Assembly: GCF_000497205.1 (NCBI RefSeq)
Contig: NZ_AYJW01000021.1
Location: 1 to 56,343 of the forward strand
Source: Saccharopolyspora rectivirgula DSM 43747
GTDB lineage: Bacteria > Actinomycetota > Actinomycetes > Mycobacteriales > Pseudonocardiaceae
Direction: 5' to 3'
DNA: 56,343 nucleotides
Program-made: the position numbers and the translations under genes
Shown: positions 31,619 to 40,531 of the stretch, piece after piece
Numbering within the stretch: position 1 is the stretch's first letter
Layout: each line of letters begins with the position of its first letter
Notes under the pieces: model-generated
Databases searched by the model: none
What the model was told of the DNA's origin: nothing
Seen by the model: the letters and a program-made list of their open reading frames with translations, nothing else

Positions 31619-34066
31619 CTATTCGTCGGCCAACTGCTGGGCCAACGTGCCCCGCATCGCCCTGCGGGCCGGCAGCACCGAAGCCGCCACCCCCGCGGCC
31701 ACCGCCGCGGCGAACACCGCCCCCACCACACCGACCGGCACCGTGAACACCGGCTCGAACCCGGTGTCCTTGAACAGCGCCGTGCTCCCGCCCCAGGCGA
31801 AGACCACCCCCAGCGCTGTCCCCAAGGCCGCGCCGACCACCGCCAGCAGCACCGCCTCCACCGCCAGCATTCCGCGCAGCTGACCGCGGGTCAGCCCCAG
31901 CGCCCGCAGCAGCGCCGACTCCCGCATCCGCTCCAGCACCGACAACCCGAGGGTGTTGGCGATCCCGACGGTGGCGATGACCACCGCCACCCCCAGCAGC
32001 CCCAGCACCACCGACAGCATGATCTCCAGCCCCGCATCCACCTGGACCCGGATCGGAGCCGAACCACCCAGCTCGAACACCCCGGCGTCCGGCCGCAGGT
32101 ACAGGCTCTTGAGGTCGTCGACGAACTCCTTGGCCGACACCTGCGGATCGATGCGCAACCACAGCGCCGCCACCGGGGTCTCGGCAGCGATCCGGGCCAG
32201 GTCGCCGCTGGTCACCACCAGCTGGCCGGGCTCGACCAGCTTGCTGGCCCGCACCGCGACGTCCACGCTGCCGTCCGGGCCCACCACATGCCACCGCGCC
32301 GCGGGCGGCTGCGCCCCCAGCACGTCGGGATGCACCAGGGCCACCCCGTCGCGCAGGGCGTGCGGGTCGTGGCGCACCACGCGCGCGAACTCCTCCCGGG
32401 GCACGCCCAAGGCCTGCCACGGCTGGCCGTCCACGGTGACCTGGGCGGCCGGCACCGCCACCGCCTGCTCCACCCCGTCCAGCCGGCGGGCCTGCTGCTG
32501 CACCCCGGGCGACAGACCGCCGTGCTGGCTGACCAGCGTGGCGTCCACCGGGTAGCGCTGCTCGATCGCGGTGCGCGCGGTCTGCTGGGCGGTGGCCGTC
32601 CCCGAGGCCAGCATCACGATCAGCCCCACCCCGATCATCAGCGCGGTGCTGGTGGTGGCCGCCCGCCCCGGATTGCGGACCGCGTTCCCGGCGGCCAGGT
32701 GCCCCGTCGGGAACCGCAGCACCACCCCGAACGCGCGGGCGGTCAGCGGCACCAGCGACGGCGTCCACAGCAGCACCCCCAGCGCGCCGACCGCGGCCGC
32801 CGGCACCGCCAGCTTCACCTCGCCCACACTGGCGGCCACCCCCAGCAGCACCGCGCCGGTGGCGGTGAGCACCACGGCCAAGACCAGGCGGATCCGCCCG
32901 ATCCGCTTGGCCGCCGGCAGCGCCTGCACCGGGCGCAGCGCCGCCAGCGGGCTGACCCGAGTGGCGCGTTGCACCGGCAGCAGCGCGGCCAGCACCGTCA
33001 CCACGATCCCCACCAGCGGGGGCACCGTCACCGCGGGCACACCGATGCCCAGCGCCGACAGCTGCAGCGGCCCACTGGTCAACCCCAGCACCCAACTGGC
33101 GACCGCGGCCACCGCGATGCCCACCGCGGTGCCCACCAGCGAGGCCACCGCGGCCACGATCAACGCCTCCAGCAGCGCCGAACCGCGGATCTGGCCGCGG
33201 GTGGCCCCCACGCACCGCAGCAGCGCGTACTGGCGGGCGCGCTGGGCCAGCAGCACCGCGAAGGTGTTGACGATGACGAACCCGGCCACGAACAACGCGA
33301 TCCCGGCGAACGGCAGCAGCACCGCGTTGAGCATCGTCTTGACCGGGCCGAGCTGCTCCACGGCTTGATCGGCGCGTTCCTGCCCGGTGTGCACCTGCAG
33401 CTGCGGCAGGGCGTGGGTGATGGCCTGGCGCACCGCGTCCGGGTCCGCTCCGGGGGCGAGCACCACGTCGACCGCTGTCGCCGAAGTCAACCCGAGCTGC
33501 TGCATCACCGGTGGCGGCAGGAACAAAGCCGGGGTGGAGCCACCGGCCAGCACGCTGCGCCCGGTGTCCACCAGCCCGGACACGGTCAACCGGGCCACGT
33601 GCTGGGGGGTTTTGACGGTGAGGGCGTCACCGACGCCCACCCCGGCGTCCTCCGCCGCCGCAGCGTCCAGGGCCACCTGGTGCCCATCGGGTCGCGGCAG
33701 GTGCCCGTCGGCCAGGTCGAACCAGTGCAGTTGGGGTTCGGCGGCCACCGGGAACACCGGGGCGTAGCCGTTTCCGCCCGCCCACAGCGCTTCCGCACTG
33801 CCGGTGTAGCGCACCTGGGCGGCCGCCACCCCGTCCACCTCGGCGATCCGGTCGGCCTCGGCTCGGGTGAGCTGAGCGGTGCGGCTGGTGGCCACCAGGT
33901 CCGCGGCCAACTCCGGGGCGGCCAGGGCCCGCGCCATCGACGTCTGCAACGTGCTGGTGAACACCAGGGTGGCGGCGACGAAAGCCACCCCGAGCACGAT
34001 GGCCACCGCAGAAGCGGCCACTCGCCCGGCATTGGCCCGCAATTGGGCGAACGTGTGGTGCAGCAT
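31619..34066 (-). CDS. ABC transporter permease, MacB/FtsX-like (two FtsX domains)
   Basis: 815 residues: an N-terminal helix, a large extracytoplasmic domain (about 40-250), three helices of the first FtsX domain (LLPFAGIALFVAGFVIVNTF ... RARQYALLRCVGATRGQI), a middle helical pair, a second extracytoplasmic domain and a C-terminal FtsX domain (IATVGIANTLGLSVLERMRESALLRALGLTRGQL, quoted in part). This is the large-permease layout of MacB-like exporters and of antimicrobial-peptide exporters. It is directly downstream of its ATPase (6-base gap). Confidence 0.93.
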   Translation of the reverse strand: MLHHTFAQLRANAGRVAASAVAIVLGVAFVAATLVFTSTLQTSMARALAAPELAADLVATSRTAQLTRAEADRIAEVDGVAAAQVRYTGSAEALWAGGNGYAPVFPVAAEPQLHWFDLADGHLPRPDGHQVALDAAAAEDAGVGVGDALTVKTPQHVARLTVSGLVDTGRSVLAGGSTPALFLPPPVMQQLGLTSATAVDVVLAPGADPDAVRQAITHALPQLQVHTGQERADQAVEQLGPVKTMLNAVLLPFAGIALFVAGFVIVNTFAVLLAQRARQYALLRCVGATRGQIRGSALLEALIVAAVASLVGTAVGIAVAAVASWVLGLTSGPLQLSALGIGVPAVTVPPLVGIVVTVLAALLPVQRATRVSPLAALRPVQALPAAKRIGRIRLVLAVVLTATGAVLLGVAASVGEVKLAVPAAAVGALGVLLWTPSLVPLTARAFGVVLRFPTGHLAAGNAVRNPGRAATTSTALMIGVGLIVMLASGTATAQQTARTAIEQRYPVDATLVSQHGGLSPGVQQQARRLDGVEQAVAVPAAQVTVDGQPWQALGVPREEFARVVRHDPHALRDGVALVHPDVLGAQPPAARWHVVGPDGSVDVAVRASKLVEPGQLVVTSGDLARIAAETPVAALWLRIDPQVSAKEFVDDLKSLYLRPDAGVFELGGSAPIRVQVDAGLEIMLSVVLGLLGVAVVIATVGIANTLGLSVLERMRESALLRALGLTRGQLRGMLAVEAVLLAVVGAALGTALGVVFAWGGSTALFKDTGFEPVFTVPVGVVGAVFAAAVAAGVAASVLPARRAMRGTLAQQLADE

Positions 34067-34072
34067 CAGCGA

Positions 34073-34855
34073 CTACCCGCCCAGTCCTCGTAACGCGTCG
34101 ACCACCGCATCCGGTTCCGGCCGGTCGATCTGGCCCGCGATGTGCCCATCGGCCAACAAGGTCACGCTGTCGGCGTAGGAGGCCGCCACCGGGTCGTGGG
34201 TCACCATCACCACGGTCTGCCCGTACTCCTTGACGCTTTCCTGCAAGAACCGCAGCAGGTTGGCGCCGGTCTTCGAATCCAACGCCCCGGTGGGCTCGTC
34301 AGCGAAGATCACCTCGGGGCGGGTGATGAGCGCTCGGGCCACCGCGACCCGCTGCTGCTGGCCCCCGGACAGCTCGCTGGGCCGGTGCTGCAGCCGGCTG
34401 GCGATGCCCAGCTTGTCGACGATGGTGGCGAACCAGTCCGGATCGGGTTTGCGGCCGGCCAGCTCCAGCGGCAGCACGATGTTCTTCTCCGCCGTCAGGG
34501 TCGGCAGCAAGTTGAACGACTGGAAGATGAACCCGATCCGATCCCGCCGCAATCGGGTGAGCTGTTTGTCCGCCAGGCCGGTCAGCACGACCGAACCGAG
34601 CCGCACCTGCCCCTCGGTGGGGGTGTCCAACCCGGCCAGGCAGTGCATCAGCGTGGACTTGCCCGACCCGGAAGGCCCCATGATCGCGCTGAACTGGCCG
34701 CGGGGGAACTCCACGGTGACCCCGCGCAGCGCCTGCACCTGCGCGTCCCCGCTGCCGTAGACCTTCACCAGCCCGACCGCGGCTGCCGCGGCCGGCTCGG
34801 CCTGCTCGTCGCGCAGCGGCGCGGCCTGCGGCGCCCCCTGTGACGGCACGCTCAT
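34073..34855 (-). CDS. ABC transporter ATP-binding protein, LolD/MacB type
   Basis: 260-residue ATPase partner of the FtsX-like permease. Motifs: GPSGSGKST (Walker A), FQSFNLLPTLTAEKN (Q loop), LSGGQQQRVAVARAL (signature), VIFADEPTGALDSKTG (Walker B) and VMVTHDPVAASYAD (H loop). ATG 34855 is used because AGAAGGGG lies 7 bases upstream. Together with the next gene it makes a complete ABC exporter; substrate unknown. Confidence 0.95.
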   Translation of the reverse strand: MSVPSQGAPQAAPLRDEQAEPAAAAAVGLVKVYGSGDAQVQALRGVTVEFPRGQFSAIMGPSGSGKSTLMHCLAGLDTPTEGQVRLGSVVLTGLADKQLTRLRRDRIGFIFQSFNLLPTLTAEKNIVLPLELAGRKPDPDWFATIVDKLGIASRLQHRPSELSGGQQQRVAVARALITRPEVIFADEPTGALDSKTGANLLRFLQESVKEYGQTVVMVTHDPVAASYADSVTLLADGHIAGQIDRPEPDAVVDALRGLGG

Positions 34856-35031
34856 GCCCATCCCCTTCTGCCAGCACACCGAAGCGGCCTTACAAGCTAA
34901 CGCAGCCACCCGCGGCATTGGTGTCGACCCACCACCCGCGGCTGCGCGGCCGCTCACGACCCGAGCTGGTGTTCACCGTCCGCCGGTGGTGGGTAAGCAA
35001 CGCGCAACCACCCATTCACCAGGAGGACGGC

Positions 35032-35220
35032 ATGACACGTGGAAGCGACAAGCACGGAGCAGCGCACGACGACGAAATGGAAAAAGAGATCGAGGGCATG
35101 CTGCGCGGCAACCACCCCACCCGCGCTGAGGAGTCCCACGACTCCGAGCCACCGGCCGACGACGATCTGAGCGTCACCGAACAGGTGCAGCGGCCGGAGC
35201 GGCCCGCCGGCAACGAATGA
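35032..35220 (+). CDS. Small acidic hypothetical protein
   Basis: 62 residues with AGGAGG 6-11 bases before the ATG. Sequence begins MTRGSDKHGAAHDDEMEKE and contains NHPTRAEESHDSEPPADDD, a hydrophilic, probably disordered pattern that I recognise as recurring in small actinobacterial proteins of unknown function. It converges tail-to-tail with the next gene (3-base gap). Confidence 0.7.
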   Translation: MTRGSDKHGAAHDDEMEKEIEGMLRGNHPTRAEESHDSEPPADDDLSVTEQVQRPERPAGNE

Positions 35221-35222
35221 AG

Positions 35223-35612
35223 TCAGCTGTGGTCGTGCTGGGCGCGCTGCACGGTCTCGGCCAGCCACGCCAGCTCCCGCGCGGTGTGCTCCAGCCGGTC
35301 GGCCACCGCGCTGGAGTGCCCGGACAGGCTGCCGGCGTGGCCGGCAGCGCGCAGCCACTCGGTGATACCGGTGACGCCATCGGCCATGCCCTGCACCGCG
35401 GTGGAGAAGCTCCGCAAGACCTGTTCGGTGTCCGGCACCGACAACAGCACCGCCGGATCCTGCAGGTGCTGTGCTAGCTCTGCGGCGGCTTGCCCGATTT
35501 GCTCGGCCACCTCGACCGGGCTGTCCTGCCCGGCCTGCGGTCCTCTTCTGGTAGACCTCCGCTCGGTGGCCGAAGGTTCGGGTTGTTCCTCGGAGCGCCC
35601 AGCAACTGTCAT
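35223..35612 (-). CDS. Helical hypothetical protein
   Basis: 129 residues. The first 35 are hydrophilic. The rest is predicted as alpha-helical (EQIGQAAAELAQHLQDPA ... VLRSFSTAVQGMADG ... VADRLEHTARELAWLAETVQRAQ). No family recognised. Codon bias and length support a gene; start ATG 35612. Confidence 0.6.
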   Translation of the reverse strand: MTVAGRSEEQPEPSATERRSTRRGPQAGQDSPVEVAEQIGQAAAELAQHLQDPAVLLSVPDTEQVLRSFSTAVQGMADGVTGITEWLRAAGHAGSLSGHSSAVADRLEHTARELAWLAETVQRAQHDHS

Positions 35613-36000
35613 AACCAGCCAATCAACCCCAGGCCTGTTCCATCATCCAGCCTGACGCGCCACAGCCGGCCCGAGCGCGGTGCCACATTCACCCGTCGAA
35701 GCTCGGCCGGCACGCAGCGCGGCGGCCTCCGCTGCTGAAGAGTAGCTCCTGCCTCACCCCAGCAGGGGGAAGCGAGCGATGTTGCCCCGCCCCGGCCAGC
35801 GCTCGACCGTGGCCGGCGTGCCGCGGGGAGGCGATCGCGGCGCACCGGTCGAGCGCCGCACGACGCCAGAACGACGCAGCGCAGAGGACCGGTTCCCGGG
35901 GTTGGTGATCGCGGGAACTCCACACCCCGCCCCCTCTGTGGAGCGGGGCGTGTTCGGGTTCACCGACCACCCGGCTGCGACACGCCTCCTCGGGCGGGGC
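35613..36000. other. Intergenic region without a recognisable gene
   Basis: Frames are open but without domains or ribosome sites. I see nothing to annotate. Confidence 0.4.
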
Positions 36001-36676
36001 CTAGTGCGCGAGCGCGGCGGCGAACTGGTCGAGCTTGTCCACGTCCAGCGCGAAGTCCGGGCCACGCACCCCGGTGCACACGTCCAGGCCGAACGGCTGC
36101 ACGGTCGCGACCGCTTCCGCGGCGTTGGAGGGATTCAGCCCACCGGCCAAGTACACCGGAACATCCAGTGCCTCGACGATGCGGGCGCTGATGCTCCAGT
36201 CGTGCCGCCGCCCCGTCCCGCCGAGCTCTTTGACCTCCAGGGGGGGTTGCCGGAATCGAGCAGCACCGCATCCACGTCCTCGGCGATCGCGAGGGCCTCG
36301 TCGAACGCCGTCCCGTCGACCACGTGGATCACCTGCACCAGGCGGATGCCCGGCAAGGCCTCGCGGAGCCGGGCGTGCGCCCCGGCAGGAAGTGCGTCGA
36401 CGAGCTGCAGCGTGCTGGTGCGCAGGCGCCGGTGCTGGGCGATGATCGCGTCCGGGTCCTGCAGGGAGGTCAGCAGGAAGCTGTCCACCCCGGGGGAACG
36501 CGGCGGGCGATCTCGGCGATCCGCTCGTCGGGGATCACCCCCGGCCCGCTGGGCATGCGGGAGACCAGCCCCACCGCTGAAGCCCCCGCCCGAACCGCGA
36601 TCCGCATCTCCTCGACGCTGGAGATGCAGCACACCTTGAACCGCACGCGCGCCCTCGACTGCATGATCACGAACAT
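36001..36676 (-). pseudogene. TrpF-like phosphoribosylanthranilate isomerase, two frameshifts
   Basis: Three pieces in three frames join into one TrpF-type TIM barrel: FKVCCISSVEEMRIAVRAGASAVG with the N-terminal catalytic Cys region, then FLLTSLQDPDAIIAQH ... VQVIHVVDG ... DAVLLDSG (catalytic Asp), then LDVPVYLAGGLNPSNAAEAV ... GLDVCTGVRG (phosphate loop) and the C-terminus. The breaks are single-base deletions in homopolymer tracts, CCCCCGGGG near 36500 and a C7 tract near 36240. This suggests sequencing error or very recent inactivation. Many actinobacteria lack trpF because PriA does its job, so this is an extra copy with a possible other role. Confidence 0.85.
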
Positions 36677-36817
36677 AGGCCTGGCCCGGCCGTGCCGTCA
36701 TGGCTTCGCCCGCACTCGGCCTCCGACCTGGCCGCCGGTCACGGGGTGGGACGCGAACCGGGGGCTCTCGAACCAGGACCTCGGGTTTCGGCGGGGCACC
36801 GGGCCCGGCTGCGTTCG

Positions 36818-37492
36818 TCACCCCTGCGGAGCGGTGAACTCCTGGAGGATGCGGTGGATCTCCTCATCGGAGGTGGGGCCGAAGTCCCGGTACCACTGGC
36901 CGACCGCGGCGAAGTGCACCGGCTGCAGGACGCACACCACCTGGTCCGCTTCCTCGCGCAACGCCCGCACCGCGTCCGGAGCCCCCACCGGCACGGCCAG
37001 CACCACGGTGCGCGGGTCGGACTGCCGCAGCATGCGCAACGCGGCCCGCGCGGTGGCTCCGGTGGCCAAACCGTCGTCCACCAGCACCGCATCTCTCCCG
37101 GCCACCGACACCACCTGGCTGGGCTGGTACAGCTGCTCGCGCCGCCGAGCCTCGGCCCTTTCCCGTTCGCAGTCCTGCTGCAGGTCGTGCGGGCGCACCC
37201 CGAACGAGCGCACCAGCGCGTCGTCGTAGGTGGGCGGGCCGTCCGCGGTCACCGCCCCCAACGCCAGCTCGGGTTGCCCAGGAGCCCCGATCTTGCGGGC
37301 CACGCACACCTGCAGCGGGGCGCGCAGGGCCCGCGCGACCTGCGCGGCCACCGGCACCCCGCCGCGGGCCAGCCCCAGCACGACAGGATCGGCCAGCTGC
37401 AAAGCGGTGATCTTGCTGGCCAACACCTGGCCGGCGTGCGCGCGATCGGTGTAGCGCTCGTTCGGCCGGGAGAAGGAACCGGCCTGCGGCAT
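36818..37492 (-). CDS. Phosphoribosyltransferase-domain protein
   Basis: 224 residues with a type I PRTase fold. The PRPP-binding loop is VLVDDGLATGATARAAL. Upstream VVLGLARGGVPVAAQVARAL and VARKIGAPGQPELALGAV are typical of the stand-alone PRTase family that lacks a known base substrate. ATG 37492 follows GGGAGG at about 7 bases. It is downstream of the ABC-ATPase gene on the same strand. Confidence 0.9.
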   Translation of the reverse strand: MPQAGSFSRPNERYTDRAHAGQVLASKITALQLADPVVLGLARGGVPVAAQVARALRAPLQVCVARKIGAPGQPELALGAVTADGPPTYDDALVRSFGVRPHDLQQDCERERAEARRREQLYQPSQVVSVAGRDAVLVDDGLATGATARAALRMLRQSDPRTVVLAVPVGAPDAVRALREEADQVVCVLQPVHFAAVGQWYRDFGPTSDEEIHRILQEFTAPQG

Positions 37493-37583
37493 GAACGGCC
37501 TCCCGGTGTGCTCACCCTCTGCTGCTGGACACTCCTTGTGGTGCCCGCCCGCAGGTGCCGGGCAAACCCCAGCGGGCTGCGGG

Positions 37584-39326
37584 CTAGTGCAGCCGCGCCA
37601 CCCGCAGACTGCGCAAGCGGTTGAGCGCCGCCGCCACTTCCAGCGAGCGGGGCACGGCGAAATCCCCCGTGTACTGCTCGTCCACCGCCGCGATGCCGCG
37701 GTGGCGCACTTCCTCGTCGAAGATCCGCAGCGCCTCGGCCAGCGTGCGGGACCCGTCGAACACCCCCCGCCGGGCCAACTGCAGCAGCACCAGGCCGATC
37801 CCGGTGACCTGGGCGGGGTCGACGATCTGCTCCACCGCCCGCAACTCGATGGTGTCATCCCCCAGGGTGAGGGCGTCAACGCCGCGGGCCCGCAACTTGA
37901 CCCGTCCCTGCGGCAGCGAACCGGGATCCACCACCCGGTTGCGCACCGGCGGGAACTCCTGGGCCTCGGCCTGCCGGCCGGTGGGGTTGGCCGCCAAGGC
38001 GCGAGCCGTCTCGGTCACATCGCGCGCCCGGTAGGAGTCCATCATGATGACCTGGTCGGCGACGTCCATGTAGTCCCCGGAGCCGCCCATCACCAACACC
38101 GTGGACACACCCCGCTGGTGGTACAGGGGGCGGATGAGGTCCACGAACGGGGTCAGCGGTTCGGAGTCCTTGGCCACCAGCGCCTGCATCCGGGCGTCCC
38201 GGATCATCAGGTTGGTCGCGGCGGTGTCCTCGTCCACCAGCAGCACCTTGGCCCCGGCCTCGACCGCTTCCACGATGGAGGCCGCCTGCGAGGTCGACCC
38301 GGACGCGTTGTCGGTGGAGAAGTCGCTGGTGTCCGCCCCGGAAGGCAGGTGGGCGACGAACGGGCTGACATCCACCCGGTGCACGCGGCGACCGTCCTCG
38401 GCTCGGATCTTCACCGTCTCCGGCCGGCACGCCACCAGTTCCCGCCCGTCACCGGGGATGTGGTCGTAGATGCCGTACTCCAGGGCCCGCAGCAGCGTCG
38501 ACTTGCCGTGGAAACCACCCCCCACGATCAACGTCACCCCCTCGGGAATCCCCATTCCGGTGACCGTGCCGCGGTTGGGGAGCTCCACTTCCACGCGCAG
38601 GGAGTCCGGGGAGCGGAACGGCACGCCACTGGTCAACGGCCGGTCGTCGACCCCGCTGCGGCGGGGCAGGATCGCCCCGTCGGCCACGAACGCCACCAGC
38701 CCCTTCCCGGCCAGCTGCTGGCGCAGCGCATCGCTGTCCTCGATGGATTCGACGAACTGCTGCACCGCATCGGGGTCGAGGCTGTCGTAGCGCAACGCCC
38801 GCTGCACCGCGCGCGGCAGGTCCTCGCACAACGCCTGCTCGGCTTGCCTCCCGTCGATCATGCGCCCCCGACCGGGCAGATCGATCCCCAGGCGCAGCAC
38901 CACCGCGCCGTCCTCGTCGATCTGGCAGGCACTGCGGTCCAGCACCTGCTGGCGGCCGGTGTCCACGCGCAGCCGACTGCCCCGCAGTTCTTTGCCCACC
39001 GCGCGCAGCAGATAGCCGGCCAGGGCCCGGGCCCGCACCCGGGTGGCCCACAAGCGGTGGGGAAAGCCCGCGGTGCGCGGCTCCACCCGCACCTGGCAGC
39101 GGGACGCCGGGGCGTACGGATCGGGCTGCACCCGCTGCACCTGCAGGGTGAAGCCCTCGAACTGCCACTGGCCGCTGAGCGTCTTGTAGCGGCCGTAGCT
39201 GCTGCCGTGGATCGCGTGCAGTTGCTGGCGCAGCCCCTGCTGGTCCCGGCGCTGCCCGCCGGGCTGGGGGTTGCGTCGATGATGTCGCGGAGCGCGGCCC
39301 CCGGGGCCGCCGGTTCGCTGTGCCAT
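37584..39326 (-). CDS. ABC-ATPase domain-containing protein (predicted ABC-class ATPase)
   Basis: 580-residue soluble protein of the predicted ABC-class ATPase family (PF09818 type). It begins with a basic stretch, then LHAIHGSSYGRYKTLSGQW, a family hallmark. Nucleotide motifs are GGGFHGKST (Walker A) and KVLLVDEDTAATNLMIRD (Walker B), with MGGSGDYMDVADQVIMMDSY afterwards. Function is unestablished; relatives are widespread as lone genes. Positions 38163-38237 are duplicated exactly at the right edge of the window. Confidence 0.9.
   Translation of the reverse strand: MAQRTGGPGGRAPRHHRRNPQPGGQRRDQQGLRQQLHAIHGSSYGRYKTLSGQWQFEGFTLQVQRVQPDPYAPASRCQVRVEPRTAGFPHRLWATRVRARALAGYLLRAVGKELRGSRLRVDTGRQQVLDRSACQIDEDGAVVLRLGIDLPGRGRMIDGRQAEQALCEDLPRAVQRALRYDSLDPDAVQQFVESIEDSDALRQQLAGKGLVAFVADGAILPRRSGVDDRPLTSGVPFRSPDSLRVEVELPNRGTVTGMGIPEGVTLIVGGGFHGKSTLLRALEYGIYDHIPGDGRELVACRPETVKIRAEDGRRVHRVDVSPFVAHLPSGADTSDFSTDNASGSTSQAASIVEAVEAGAKVLLVDEDTAATNLMIRDARMQALVAKDSEPLTPFVDLIRPLYHQRGVSTVLVMGGSGDYMDVADQVIMMDSYRARDVTETARALAANPTGRQAEAQEFPPVRNRVVDPGSLPQGRVKLRARGVDALTLGDDTIELRAVEQIVDPAQVTGIGLVLLQLARRGVFDGSRTLAEALRIFDEEVRHRGIAAVDEQYTGDFAVPRSLEVAAALNRLRSLRVARLH
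38163..38237 (+). repeat. Internal copy of 75-bp exact repeat
   Basis: Identical, same orientation, to 56269-56343 (window end). Here it lies in normal coding context of the ABC-ATPase gene, just after the Walker B motif in gene order. Confidence 0.97.
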
Positions 39327-39585
39327 GTCCGAAGACCTACCCGAGACCGCTCGGTCTTCTCCCCCCGGGGGGGTCACTCGAGCAACGGACGCTCGTCCGG
39401 GCTGCCCCGGGGCCCACGAGCCGGTGACGGGGGCGCTGCTGGCGTCGGGCACGGGCGCGGCAGCCGGGTTAGGCTCCCACCGCGCAGACCGAGACCGCCC
39501 GGCCCCGCGTTGAGAGCGACACAACCCTGGGGGCAAAGCGGTGCCAACCGCTGGCGGGCCGTGTGGACGAGGAGGTCAATCGCAC

Positions 39586-40452
39586 ATGCACTGCACTGGG
39601 GAGAAAGGCCCGCCGCTGCACCGCGTGCCGGCCTGGCGACTGCTGGTGGCGATCGTGGCGACGGTGTTGGCGGGTGTTCTCGTCACCGCTCCTGCCGCTG
39701 CGCACGCCGCAGCACCGCAGCCCCACCACGACGCGCCGCCGCTGGACCCCAACGACCCGCACGGGGCGTGGGCGGGCTACAGCTTGCGCGGCCAGTCCGG
39801 CCCGGCCCAGCCGCGCGGGGTTCCGGCCGAGTCGGTGGCGGGCATGGACGTCAGCGGCCACCAGGGCGATGTGGACTGGCAGGCCGCCTACCAGGCCGGA
39901 GCTCGGTTCGCCTACGTCAAGGCCACCGAAGGCACCGACTTCCGCAACTCGCACTTCGCGCAGCAGTACAACGGCTCCTACGAGGTGGGGATGATCCGCG
40001 GCGCCTACCACTTCGCGCTGCCGGACCGCTCCACCGGGGCCGAGCAGGCGAAGTTCTTCGCCGCCAACGGGGGCGGCTGGTCCGCTGACGGGCGCACGCT
40101 GCCGGGGGTGCTGGACATCGAGCACAACCCGTACGGCGAGCAGTGCTACGGGTTGAACCCGCAGCAGATGACCGGTTGGATCGAGGACTTCTCCCACACC
40201 TACCACCGGATCACCGGACGCTACCCGGTGATCTACACCACCACCCAGTGGTGGAACACGTGCACCGGTGGGGCCGATGTGGCCGAGCGCAACCCGCTGT
40301 GGGTGGCCCGCTACAACGACTTCGTCGGCGAGCTGCCGGGTCGCTGGCAGCAGCACACGTTCTGGCAGTACTCCGACAGCGGCCGGTTCCCCGGCTGCCA
40401 GGACGTGTTCAACGGCAGCTACGAGCAGTTGAAGAGGTTCGCTGCCGCCTAG
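39586..40452 (+). CDS. Secreted GH25 lysozyme
   Basis: 288-residue muramidase. A Sec-type signal (LLVAIVATVLAGVLVTAPAAAHA) is followed by the GH25 domain: MDVSGHQGDVDW, FAYVKATEGTDF, GMIRGAYHFA, VLDIEHNPY with the catalytic Asp/Glu, and TFWQYSDSGRFPG. ATG 39586 is preceded by GGAGG at 10 bases. It hydrolyses the glycan strands of peptidoglycan outside the cell. It converges on the LCP gene through a strong terminator. Confidence 0.95.
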   Translation: MHCTGEKGPPLHRVPAWRLLVAIVATVLAGVLVTAPAAAHAAAPQPHHDAPPLDPNDPHGAWAGYSLRGQSGPAQPRGVPAESVAGMDVSGHQGDVDWQAAYQAGARFAYVKATEGTDFRNSHFAQQYNGSYEVGMIRGAYHFALPDRSTGAEQAKFFAANGGGWSADGRTLPGVLDIEHNPYGEQCYGLNPQQMTGWIEDFSHTYHRITGRYPVIYTTTQWWNTCTGGADVAERNPLWVARYNDFVGELPGRWQQHTFWQYSDSGRFPGCQDVFNGSYEQLKRFAAA

Positions 40453-40468
40453 ACCGTCCCTCCCACGG

Positions 40469-40515
40469 CGATGCGGGCCGCCCCCGGAAAACCACACCGG
40501 GGGCGGCCCGCATCG
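40469..40515. terminator. Bidirectional terminator, 19-bp stem
   Basis: CGATGCGGGCCGCCCCCGG and its perfect complement with a 9-base loop (aaaaccaca), between two convergent genes. Confidence 0.9.
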
Positions 40516-40531
40516 TTGCAGGGCTTTCGGG

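Noticed and set aside
30402-33215. Long minus-strand frame of over 900 codons across the ABC permease and MFS genes
   Set aside because: Shadow frame of low-complexity Gly/Ala/Arg sequence; the FtsX permease and MFS proteins in the other frames carry all recognisable motifs.
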